A stretch of 17,953 nt of DNA from the NCBI GenBank assembly GCA_943913205.1, contig CALTWN010000020.1, forward strand, positions 1 to 17,953, read 5' to 3'. Positions 1 through 6,667 of this stretch are shown here, one piece after another. Under the pieces are notes generated by a model. That model had not been told where the DNA came from. It saw only the letters and a list, made by a program, of their open reading frames with translations, and searched no databases. The DNA comes from an uncultured Bartonella sp. (GTDB lineage: Bacteria; Pseudomonadota; Alphaproteobacteria; Rhizobiales; Rhizobiaceae). A program made the position numbers and the translations under genes. Positions within the stretch are counted from its first letter, which is position 1. Each line of letters opens with the position of its first letter.

Positions 1-1
1 A

Positions 2-7
2 TATAAT
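2..7 (+). promoter_or_regulatory. Possible -10 box ahead of aroK
   Basis: A perfect TATAAT lies about 30 bases before the aroK start. Any -35 element would fall outside the window, and the whole stretch is AT-rich, so a chance match is quite possible. No good Shine-Dalgarno sequence precedes the aroK ATG. Confidence 0.25.
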
Positions 8-38
8 AATATAAACTTATATATATAAAGTTAATTAT

Positions 39-614
39 ATGCATAAACAAATCGATATTATTGCCCTAAAGCAACTTTTAAAAAATCACTCAATAACACT
101 GGTAGGTATTATGGGGGTTGGAAAAAGCACAATAGGGAGTACTTTAGCAAACTATTTACAATTACCTTTTTATGATTCTGATAGAGAAATAGAGAAAAGT
201 TCTTCTTTGAGTATTAATGATTTGTTTTCACAATATGGTGAAAATGAGTTCAGGGCGCTTGAAAAACGTGTAATAGAGCGAATTTTAAAAGAAACACCTA
301 TTATTCTTGCCACAGGTGGTGGCGCTTTTATAAATAGCGAGACAAGAAATATAATTAAAAAAAACAGTATAACAATATGGCTAAAAGCTGATATAAATAT
401 ACTTTTAACTAGATTGCAAAGGCGCAATACACGCCCTATGCTGCTTGGTAAAAACCATAGGAAAGTGGTGCAAAATTTATTTGCAAAACGTCGTGAATTT
501 TACAACCAAGCAGATATAAGAATAAATTGTGGCAAACAAGACAAAGATAAAGTAACATTTACAGTTTTAAACGCTTTACAAAATTATCTAAACCAAAACA
601 ATGCCATTATTTAA
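39..614 (+). CDS. aroK: Shikimate kinase
   Basis: Cytoplasmic enzyme that phosphorylates shikimate to shikimate 3-phosphate with ATP, a late step of chorismate and aromatic amino acid synthesis. The 191-residue product has a P-loop at residues 23-31 (GIMGVGKST), the shikimate-binding FYDSD segment near residues 44-48, an FRALE segment around 71-75, a GGGA loop at 93-96 and a lid-region RPML near residue 134. The length is normal for the family plus a short N-terminal extension, as seen in Rhizobiales. The 3' end overlaps the start of aroB by 14 bases, so the two are probably translationally coupled. The start at 39 lacks a strong ribosome-binding site but leaves the right distance to the P-loop. 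Identity is secure. Confidence 0.95.
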   Translation: MHKQIDIIALKQLLKNHSITLVGIMGVGKSTIGSTLANYLQLPFYDSDREIEKSSSLSINDLFSQYGENEFRALEKRVIERILKETPIILATGGGAFINSETRNIIKKNSITIWLKADINILLTRLQRRNTRPMLLGKNHRKVVQNLFAKRREFYNQADIRINCGKQDKDKVTFTVLNALQNYLNQNNAII

Positions 615-1719
615 AAACTTAAATAAATATACTCATTTTGATAATATATTAATAGGCAATAATATATATAATGATATAGGTAATATTTTAGAAAAAAGGC
701 TAACTTCTAAACCTTTTTTAGCTATTATAACAGATAATAATGTAGCTTCTTTATATTTAAAATCTATAGAAGAATCTTTAAATTCTAGCGGATTTAATTT
801 TATAAAAATTATTATACCGGCAGGCGAGTCTTCTAAAAATTTTTACCAAGTTCAAGATATAATTAATAAACTATCAAATCACAAAATAAAACGTAATGAC
901 TTTATAATAGCATTAGGCGGAGGCATAATAGGTGATCTAGCAGGATTTGTAGCCTCTATTTATATGCGAGGCATAGGTTTTATAAACATTCCAACTAGTT
1001 TGCTCGCCCAAATAGATGCAAGCATAGGAGGCAAAACAGCTATAAACACTAGTTTTGGAAAAAATTTAGTTGGTTCTTTTTATAATCCATCTTTAATAAT
1101 AACTGATACACAGTTTTTACGTAGTTTAAATAAACGGGAATTTATCTCTGGTTATGCAGAAATTTTAAAATATGGCCTAATAAATGATTATGAATTTTTT
1201 ACTTTTTGCGAAAAACAATTTAATAATATTTTTTCACATAAATCTGCATTAAATTACGCTATAGAGCAATGCATTTTAAAAAAAATAGAAATCGTAAAGC
1301 AGGACAAATTTGATCATAACCAGCGTGCTCTTTTAAATTTAGGACATAGTTTTGGGCATGCTTTGGAGCATTATTGCCAGTATAATAGCGAATTATTGCT
1401 TCATGGTGAGGCGGTTGCTATAGGCATAGTCTTAGCTTTTCAATTTTCTGCTTATGTTGGCTTATGTTCTAATGATTGCGTAATACGCATAACCAACCAT
1501 TTAGAAAAAGTGGGGCTACCTGCATCTATAAATATAAAAATATTTGAACAACTAAAAGCAAATACTTTATTAGAAGCTATGAGTTTCGATAAAAAAAATA
1601 TAAATAATGCATTTAACCTTATACTGGCAAAAGATATAGGTAAAGCTTTTATAGCAAAAGGAGTTTCAGGCGAAACCTTATTTAATTTTTTTATTAAAAT
1701 ACTAGACAAAAAAAATTAA
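601..1719 (+). CDS. aroB: 3-dehydroquinate synthase
   Basis: NAD- and metal-dependent cyclase converting DAHP to 3-dehydroquinate, the second step of the shikimate pathway. The 372-residue product shows the nucleotide-binding GGGIIGDLAGF at about 106-116, the PTSLLAQIDASIGGKTAIN block at about 131-149, and the three expected metal ligands: Glu187 in GYAEILKYG, His249 in LGHSFGHALE and His268 in HGEAVAIG. Length is normal. The ATG lies inside the last codons of aroK, an overlap typical of an aroKB operon. The shikimate genes end here; the next feature is a tRNA gene only 21 bases away. Confidence 0.97.
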   Translation: MPLFKNLNKYTHFDNILIGNNIYNDIGNILEKRLTSKPFLAIITDNNVASLYLKSIEESLNSSGFNFIKIIIPAGESSKNFYQVQDIINKLSNHKIKRNDFIIALGGGIIGDLAGFVASIYMRGIGFINIPTSLLAQIDASIGGKTAINTSFGKNLVGSFYNPSLIITDTQFLRSLNKREFISGYAEILKYGLINDYEFFTFCEKQFNNIFSHKSALNYAIEQCILKKIEIVKQDKFDHNQRALLNLGHSFGHALEHYCQYNSELLLHGEAVAIGIVLAFQFSAYVGLCSNDCVIRITNHLEKVGLPASINIKIFEQLKANTLLEAMSFDKKNINNAFNLILAKDIGKAFIAKGVSGETLFNFFIKILDKKN

Positions 1720-1731
1720 GTTTTATAGTAT
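1703..1731 (+). promoter_or_regulatory. Candidate promoter for the split tRNA-Arg gene
   Basis: TAGACA (1703-1708, five of six bases matching TTGACA) and TAGTAT (1726-1731, four of six matching TATAAT) are separated by 17 bases. Initiation would fall about 7 bases downstream, just before the tRNA 5' end at 1741. It overlaps the last codons of aroB, so the tRNA could also be co-transcribed with aroKB. This is a pattern match only. Confidence 0.35.
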
Positions 1732-1740
1732 GTTTTCTAG

Positions 1741-2032
1741 GTCTGCGTAGCTCAGTAGGATAGAGCACAGGATTCCTAAAAGTTAATTGGGCGCAATTTT
1801 GGAAACTTAATTGTGGATCTGCTCAAATTCGGGGAAAGCTTAACTGCCAATCCCGAGCCAAGCTAATTTGTTAGAAGGTGTAGAGACTGTACGGGCAGCG
1901 TCTAAGGGCCAACGGTTTAAGATGAAGAGACAGTCCAGACCACGAACACAAAAATATTTTATTTTTGTGGCGGCTAAAGCCGAAGTGGTATGAATCCTGG
2001 GGTCGCAGGTTCGAATCCTGCCGTAGACACCA
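1741..2032 (+). tRNA. tRNA-Arg(CCU), interrupted by a group I intron
   Basis: The exons are 1741-1777 and 1993-2032, giving a 77-nt tRNA with an encoded CCA end (2030-2032). The acceptor stem pairs GTCTGCG (1741-1747) with CGTAGAC (2022-2028) with one G-U. The D stem is GCTC/GAGC (1750-1753 with 1763-1766). The anticodon stem is CAGGA (1768-1772) with TCCTG (1995-1999). The T arm is GCAGG-TTCGAAT-CCTGC (2005-2021). After splicing the anticodon loop reads UUCCUAA with anticodon CCU (1775-1777), which reads the arginine codon AGG. The intron sits directly after the third anticodon base. A scan for contiguous tRNAs would miss this gene. Confidence 0.93.
1778..1992 (+). ncRNA. Self-splicing group I intron (IC3-like) in the tRNA-Arg anticodon loop
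   Basis: A 215-nt intron with the hallmarks of the small bacterial tRNA group I introns. The 5' exon ends in U1777, which forms the U-G wobble with G1789 of the guide sequence GGG (1789-1791); CCU/GGG is P1. The 3' exon AAU (1993-1995) can pair with AUU (1786-1788) right before the guide, giving P10. P2 pairs 1792-1798 with 1809-1815 around a GGAAAC loop. P4 pairs TCGGG (1829-1833) with CCCGA (1852-1856). P7 pairs GACTGT (1885-1890) with ACAGTC (1930-1935). The intron ends in the required G (1992). An AT-rich hairpin (1947-1955 with 1961-1969) is a peripheral 3' domain. There is no homing endonuclease ORF. The core resembles the Azoarcus tRNA-Ile and Agrobacterium tRNA-Arg introns from memory. 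Confidence 0.92.
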
Positions 2033-2039
2033 TTTTATA

Positions 2040-2071
2040 AAGGCCCACTGAATATATCTTCAGTGGGCCTT
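2040..2071. terminator. Bidirectional intrinsic terminator
   Basis: A perfect 13-bp inverted repeat (2040-2052 with 2059-2071, core GGCCCACTG) with a 6-base loop. It stands between the tRNA on the plus strand and the convergent BA14K-type gene on the minus strand. Arms begin with AA and end with TT, and short T-rich tracts follow on both strands, so it can stop transcription from both sides. Confidence 0.85.
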
Positions 2072-2079
2072 CTTATATA

Positions 2080-2661
2080 TTAATTATTACCGCGATAATA
2101 GCTAGATGTACATTGCTGACGAGGGCCATGATATGGTTGGAAACTATTGTCTGATAAACGGTATGATCTATAATGCGATTGACAGTAACGTATGTGGTCT
2201 ACTGGTAAATCACCTACTGCTGTACTTATCACTTTTGTTCTTATTGTTTCGCCGTTATTTTTAAACGCTACATCCGGATAATACCAACCGTCTGAGTAAC
2301 GTGCGTAATGTGGGCGCGGGTGATGATAGCCTTTATAGCCATTTAAATAACCTCTACGGTGATGATGTTTAATAACAGTCTGAGATGTAGACGAATCTGT
2401 TTTTATAACAACCGGGTTAGGGGCTTCAGTATTGCTATCAGTATCCTTTACTGTGTTTGTTACAGCTTCTGCCCCATTTTTTACTGCATCTACACCTGTT
2501 TTAACAACATCTGATACTGTATTGGCTATAGCATGTACAGGACCTGTAGATGCTTCATTTTGCTCTGTTACTACAACAGAAGAATCAGCATAGGTATAAG
2601 CTGTTGTACATAAAAATGTAGTTGCCATTAATGCTGATTTAAGTATTTTTTTTGACTTCAT
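2080..2661 (-). CDS. Secreted BA14K-like domain protein
   Basis: A 193-residue exported protein. Residues 1-26 form a Sec signal peptide (KSKK basic end, hydrophobic core, cleavage probably after TYA). Residues about 46-74 are an Ala/Val/Lys-rich amphipathic segment with repeated TVxDxV-like units. Residues 98-122 are rich in His, Tyr, Gly and Arg (HHH at 99-101). The C-terminal part, about 155-185, fits the BA14K family: paired cysteines (160 and 184) around an SYR segment. BA14K proteins were described in Brucella as immunoreactive, lectin-like surface or periplasmic proteins; the molecular role is poorly known. An AAGG ribosome-binding site lies 9-10 bases before the ATG. It is monocistronic, facing the split tRNA across a terminator. 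The family call rests on motif recall and the start is secure. Confidence 0.75.
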   Translation of the reverse strand: MKSKKILKSALMATTFLCTTAYTYADSSVVVTEQNEASTGPVHAIANTVSDVVKTGVDAVKNGAEAVTNTVKDTDSNTEAPNPVVIKTDSSTSQTVIKHHHRRGYLNGYKGYHHPRPHYARYSDGWYYPDVAFKNNGETIRTKVISTAVGDLPVDHIRYCQSHYRSYRLSDNSFQPYHGPRQQCTSSYYRGNN

Positions 2662-2707
2662 TTTAGGAAACCTTTAATATATTAAAATTAATTTGATATG
2701 TTACTTG

Positions 2708-2727
2708 ATACTATGTATAAATAGTAT
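2708..2727. promoter_or_regulatory. Operator-like inverted repeat
   Basis: ATACTAT (2708-2714) and ATAGTAT (2721-2727) form a perfect 7-bp dyad with 6 bases between. It sits 47 bases upstream of the BA14K-type gene on its own strand, in the divergent region shared with nspC. This is the size and position of a dimeric repressor or activator site, but in such AT-rich DNA it could be fortuitous. Confidence 0.35.
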
Positions 2728-2743
2728 TCAACGCATTTGGTTC

Positions 2744-2823
2744 AATACATTGTACTTTTTTTAATTCATTATACTACTTATTTAGGTAAGTTAATACATT
2801 TTTTCATTTTAATACATTATACT
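2744..2823 (+). repeat. Four imperfect copies of AATACATTATACT before nspC
   Basis: Copies begin at 2744 (AATACATTGTACT), 2763 (AATTCATTATACT), 2793 (AATACATTTTTTC, weakest) and 2811 (AATACATTATACT), spaced 19, 30 and 18 bases. Three contain a TATACT or TGTACT hexamer that resembles a -10 box, and the last ends 11 bases before the nspC ATG, so a transcript from it would have an extremely short leader. The repeats may be binding sites, stacked promoters, or a decayed tandem duplication. Confidence 0.45.
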
Positions 2824-2834
2824 GGATAACACCT

Positions 2835-3932
2835 ATGCTGCAAACACCTTTTTATTTAATAGATAAATCAAAATTACTTAAAAACATGCTGCGCATAAAA
2901 TATTTACAAGATAAATCAAATGCTAAGGCTTTACTAGCCTTAAAATGCTTCGCAAGTTGGGCTGTTTTTGATTTAATGCGCGAATATATGAGTGGTACTA
3001 CCTCTTCTTCATTATATGAATTACGTTTAGGCAAGAGTGAATTTGGTAAAGAAGCTCATGGTTATAGCGTTGCATGGGATATTAATGAAATTGAACAAGT
3101 TGCTCAGTATGCAGATAAAATTATTTTCAACTCCACAAGTCAGCTTAAACGCTTTTCTCCAAATTTAAATGGTAAAGAATTAGGGTTAAGACTAAATCCA
3201 CAAATAAGCCATTCTGACTTTGATTTAGCCGACCCAGCTCGTCCATTTAGCCGTTTAGGAGAAATAGATAAATCAACGGCTAAAAAATCTATATCACTTA
3301 TTTCTGGATTTATGATTCATAATAATTGTGAAAATAATGATTTTGCAAAGTTTGATCAAATGCTTCATCACATTGAACGTGAGTTTGGAGATTTATTCAA
3401 ACAAGTAAAATGGGTGAGTTTAGGAGGAGGTATAGATTTCACTTCTGATAACTATCCTTTAGATATTTTTGCTAATAGAATAAAGGAGTTTTCTGAAAAA
3501 TTTAATGTTCAAGTTTATCTAGAGCCAGGCGAAGCAGCTGTAACCAATTCTACTTCCTTAGAAGTTCAAATATTAGATTTGATAAATAATGGTAAGAATA
3601 TAGCTATAGTAGATTCATCCATAGAGGCGCATATGCTTGACCTTTTAATTTACAGAGAACACGCTAAGATTTTACCAAATGAAGGCGAAAATGAATATAT
3701 GATTTGCGGTAAATCTTGTTTGGCTGGCGATATTTTCGGAACCTTTAAATTTCCACATAAACTGAAAATTGGAAATAGAATTTCTATTACTAATGCTGGT
3801 GGATACACTATGGTAAAGAAAAATTGGTTCAATGGCGTAAATATGCCATCTATAGTTATCAAAGAACTAGATGGTAGCCTGAAACTTCAGCGAAAATTTA
3901 GCTATAATGATTATAAAGAAAGCTTGTCATAA
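2835..3932 (+). CDS. nspC: Carboxynorspermidine/carboxyspermidine decarboxylase
   Basis: PLP-dependent decarboxylase of the alanine-racemase-fold family (related to LysA and SpeA) that turns carboxyspermidine or carboxynorspermidine into spermidine or norspermidine. The 365-residue protein has the PLP lysine in ALLALKCFA (Lys37), a glycine-rich phosphate-binding SLGGGIDF segment near residue 196, YLEPGEAAV around 233-241, and the C-terminal CGKSCLAGDIFG with the catalytic cysteine. Length is normal for the family. It is followed after 56 bp by its partner dehydrogenase, which confirms the pathway. In alphaproteobacteria this route commonly supplies spermidine from putrescine and aspartate semialdehyde; which polyamine is made here cannot be decided from sequence. 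A weak GGA Shine-Dalgarno precedes the ATG. Confidence 0.93.
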   Translation: MLQTPFYLIDKSKLLKNMLRIKYLQDKSNAKALLALKCFASWAVFDLMREYMSGTTSSSLYELRLGKSEFGKEAHGYSVAWDINEIEQVAQYADKIIFNSTSQLKRFSPNLNGKELGLRLNPQISHSDFDLADPARPFSRLGEIDKSTAKKSISLISGFMIHNNCENNDFAKFDQMLHHIEREFGDLFKQVKWVSLGGGIDFTSDNYPLDIFANRIKEFSEKFNVQVYLEPGEAAVTNSTSLEVQILDLINNGKNIAIVDSSIEAHMLDLLIYREHAKILPNEGENEYMICGKSCLAGDIFGTFKFPHKLKIGNRISITNAGGYTMVKKNWFNGVNMPSIVIKELDGSLKLQRKFSYNDYKESLS

Positions 3933-3988
3933 CAAAACATATATTTTATGGTACAAAATGATATAAATATACTTAGTGGGGGTATAAT

Positions 3989-5227
3989 ATGAAAAAAAAT
4001 CTTTTAATTATCGGCGCGGGCGGCGTAGCTAAAGTTGTTGCTCATAAAGCTGCTTATCATAGCGATATTTTTCAAACTATTCATATTGCTTCACGTAAAA
4101 TAGCTAAGTGTCATTCTATTATAGATTCTATTAATCGTAAAAACCCCGCCATAGATTCCAATTTGCTAAAAGCACACCAATTAGACGCTATGGATGTAGA
4201 AGCAACAAAAAAAATTATAACTGAAAATAATTGCTCTATAGTAATAAATGTAGGAACAGCTTTTTTAAATATGTCTGTGTTGCGATCTTGTATAGATACC
4301 GGTGCAGCATATATTGATACAGCTATTCATGAAGACCCGCTTAAAATATGCGAGACCCCACCTTGGTATGCGAATTATGAATGGAAACATAAAAAAGAAT
4401 GTGCTCAAAAAGCGATTACAGCAATTTTAGGGGCCGGATTTGATCCAGGGGTAGTTAACGCCTATGCAGCTTTAGCTGCAACTGAATATTTTGATAAAAT
4501 TAATGATATTGATATTATAGACATAAATGCTGGAAATCACGGTAAATGGTTTGCAACTAATTTTGATGCTGAAATTAACTTTAGAGAATTTACAGGACAA
4601 GTTTGGTCATGGCAGAATAATGCTTGGCAAAGTAATGAGATGTTTGAAATTGGGCATGAATGGGATCTGCCTGTTGTTGGAAAATCAAAAGCTTACATGA
4701 CTGGTCACGATGAAGTTCATTCAATTTCACAAAATTTAAATGTTCCTAATGTGCGTTTTTGGATGGGTTTTGGAGATAAATACATTAATGTTTTTACAGT
4801 GTTAAAAAATCTTGGGCTTCTATCCGAACAACCTATAAAAACAGCTGAAGGACAAGAAATTATACCTTTAAAAGTTGTAAAAGCTGTACTTCCAGATCCA
4901 GCAACACTTGCCCCCCAATATACAGGCAAAACCTGTATAGGAGACCTAATTAAAGGCGAGAAAAATGGCAAAAAACGGGAAATATTTATATATAATATAT
5001 CTGACCATAAACAGGCCTATCTCGAAACTGAATCCCAAGCTATTTCATATACAGCCGGGATACCGCCTGTGGCAGCAGCTATCCTTGTAGCTACAGATGT
5101 TTGGAATGTAAGAAAAATGGTTAATGTAGAAGAGCTAGATCCTAAACCTTTTCTAAACTTACTGAACAAAATAGGGCTACCGACTTATATACAAGAAAAC
5201 AATAAGAGTATCCCTATTTCTTTTTAA
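3989..5227 (+). CDS. Carboxynorspermidine/carboxyspermidine synthase (dehydrogenase)
   Basis: NADPH-dependent reductase of the saccharopine dehydrogenase superfamily. It condenses aspartate semialdehyde with a diamine to give carboxy(nor)spermidine, which NspC then decarboxylates. The 412-residue product starts with a Rossmann motif (IIGAGGVAKVVA, residues 7-18), followed by SRKIAKC as the likely cofactor-selecting loop, a conserved GAGFDPGVVNAYA around residue 152, and a C-terminal YTAGIPPVAAAI near residue 357. It shares orientation with nspC. Because the intergenic gap is 56 bp with its own strong Shine-Dalgarno (GGGGG at 3978-3982), it is translated independently but probably co-transcribed. 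The gene ends 17 bp from the convergent lpd with no clear terminator. Such genes are often annotated lys1-like; a true lysine-pathway role is unlikely beside nspC. Confidence 0.92.
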   Translation: MKKNLLIIGAGGVAKVVAHKAAYHSDIFQTIHIASRKIAKCHSIIDSINRKNPAIDSNLLKAHQLDAMDVEATKKIITENNCSIVINVGTAFLNMSVLRSCIDTGAAYIDTAIHEDPLKICETPPWYANYEWKHKKECAQKAITAILGAGFDPGVVNAYAALAATEYFDKINDIDIIDINAGNHGKWFATNFDAEINFREFTGQVWSWQNNAWQSNEMFEIGHEWDLPVVGKSKAYMTGHDEVHSISQNLNVPNVRFWMGFGDKYINVFTVLKNLGLLSEQPIKTAEGQEIIPLKVVKAVLPDPATLAPQYTGKTCIGDLIKGEKNGKKREIFIYNISDHKQAYLETESQAISYTAGIPPVAAAILVATDVWNVRKMVNVEELDPKPFLNLLNKIGLPTYIQENNKSIPISF

Positions 5228-5244
5228 AAAGATTATTTAAAAAC

Positions 5245-6648
5245 CTAAGCATGGATCGGTTTAAAAAATGCAGCTAAAGCCGCTTCTTTAACCGCTTCTG
5301 ACATAGTTGGATGAGAGTGGCAAGTTCTAGCTAAATCTTCACTTGAACCTCCAAACTCCATGAGAACAGCTATTTCGTGAATCATTTCGCCTGCACCAAA
5401 ACCAATAATATGCCCACCTAATAGCTTGTCTGTTGATTTATTGGCTAATATTTTTACAAAACCCGCTGTCTTATTCATAGCTCTAGCCCTACCATTAGCC
5501 GAGAAATAAAACTTACCAACATTATAAGACACACCTTGTGCTTTAAGTTCTTCTTCTGTTTTTCCTACACTTGCAACCTCTGGTTGTGTATAAACTACGC
5601 TAGGTATAACATTATAATTAACATGGCCTTTTTGCCCCGCTAATATTTCAGCTACCGCCACCCCTTCATCTTCAGCTTTATGAGCGAGCATAGGTCCTTT
5701 AATAACATCTCCAATAGCATAAATATTAGGAATATTTGTTTGCCAACTGCTATTTACCTCTATCCTACCGTGCTTATCTTTAACAACCCCTATATTTTCA
5801 AGACCTAACCCATCGCTATAAGCTAGCCTTCCAGTTGCCACAAGAACCACATCAGATGTAATAATTTGCTCATCTGAACTATTTACAGATTTATAAGTAA
5901 TATTTACACCATTTTCTATTTTTTCAATGCTAGTTACCTGAGATTCTAATTTGTAAATTATACCTTGCTCTTCCATTAGTTTTTGAAAATGCTTAGAAAT
6001 TTCTCTATCAGTATTCCCAAGCAATTTATTTTGATATTCTATTATAGTAACTTCAGCGCCTAAACGGCTCCATACCATACCAAGTTCTGAACCAATAACA
6101 CCTCCTCCTACAACAACCATCTTAGAAGGAACAGTGTCAAGTGCTAACGCCCCAGTTGAAGAAAGAATAACTTTTTCATCAAAATCTATATCTAAACCTG
6201 GTACACCAGCAACATTAGAACCTGTAGCTATAATAATAGATTTACTCTGAAGATTTTTTTCACCATCATTATTTTTCACTTTAATATTTTCAGATGAAAT
6301 TAGAGAGGCTATGCCATGATAAACATCTATTTTATTTTTTTTCATTAAAAATGCTATACCAGCCGTATTCGAAGCTATTGTTTCTTGCTTATGCTTCATT
6401 AGCTTAACCAAATTTAATGATGGTTTATTTACTTCAACACCGATATCTTCAAAACCATGATTAAGCTCTGCAAATATTTCAGATCCATGTAATAAAGCTT
6501 TAGAAGGTATACAACCAATATTTAAACAAGTACCGCCTAAAGTCTTGCGTTTCTCAACAATGGCGGTTTTTAAACCTAGTTGCGAAGCTTTTATAGCAGC
6601 AACATATCCAGCTGGCCCCGCACCTATAACAACAACATCATACGACAT
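5245..6648 (-). CDS. lpdA: Dihydrolipoyl dehydrogenase (E3)
   Basis: FAD flavoprotein that reoxidises dihydrolipoyl groups with NAD, here as the E3 subunit of the 2-oxoglutarate dehydrogenase complex. In the 467-residue form the FAD motif is VIGAGPAG (7-14), the redox-active disulfide is Cys41-Cys46 in GGTCLNIGC, a second Rossmann motif VVGGGVIGSELG binds NAD near residue 177, and the catalytic dyad His446-Glu451 lies in HPTMSE. The start is set at 6648: the strong GGGAGAAGG Shine-Dalgarno lies 6 bases before it. A longer reading from a TTG at 6663 would place that site inside the coding region and adds five atypical residues. It is the last gene of the mdh-sucA-sucB-lpd operon, 19 bp after sucB. 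Confidence 0.97.
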   Translation of the reverse strand: MSYDVVVIGAGPAGYVAAIKASQLGLKTAIVEKRKTLGGTCLNIGCIPSKALLHGSEIFAELNHGFEDIGVEVNKPSLNLVKLMKHKQETIASNTAGIAFLMKKNKIDVYHGIASLISSENIKVKNNDGEKNLQSKSIIIATGSNVAGVPGLDIDFDEKVILSSTGALALDTVPSKMVVVGGGVIGSELGMVWSRLGAEVTIIEYQNKLLGNTDREISKHFQKLMEEQGIIYKLESQVTSIEKIENGVNITYKSVNSSDEQIITSDVVLVATGRLAYSDGLGLENIGVVKDKHGRIEVNSSWQTNIPNIYAIGDVIKGPMLAHKAEDEGVAVAEILAGQKGHVNYNVIPSVVYTQPEVASVGKTEEELKAQGVSYNVGKFYFSANGRARAMNKTAGFVKILANKSTDKLLGGHIIGFGAGEMIHEIAVLMEFGGSSEDLARTCHSHPTMSEAVKEAALAAFFKPIHA

Positions 6649-6667
6649 AGCCTTCTCCCTCAATATC

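Noticed and set aside
1741..2032. The tRNA gene as an integration site of a mobile element.
   Set aside because: No integrase and no repeated tRNA 3' end were found in the window; the interruption is fully explained by the group I intron.
5228..5244. A terminator between the convergent polyamine operon and lpd.
   Set aside because: The 17-bp gap is AT-rich but contains no convincing stem-loop.
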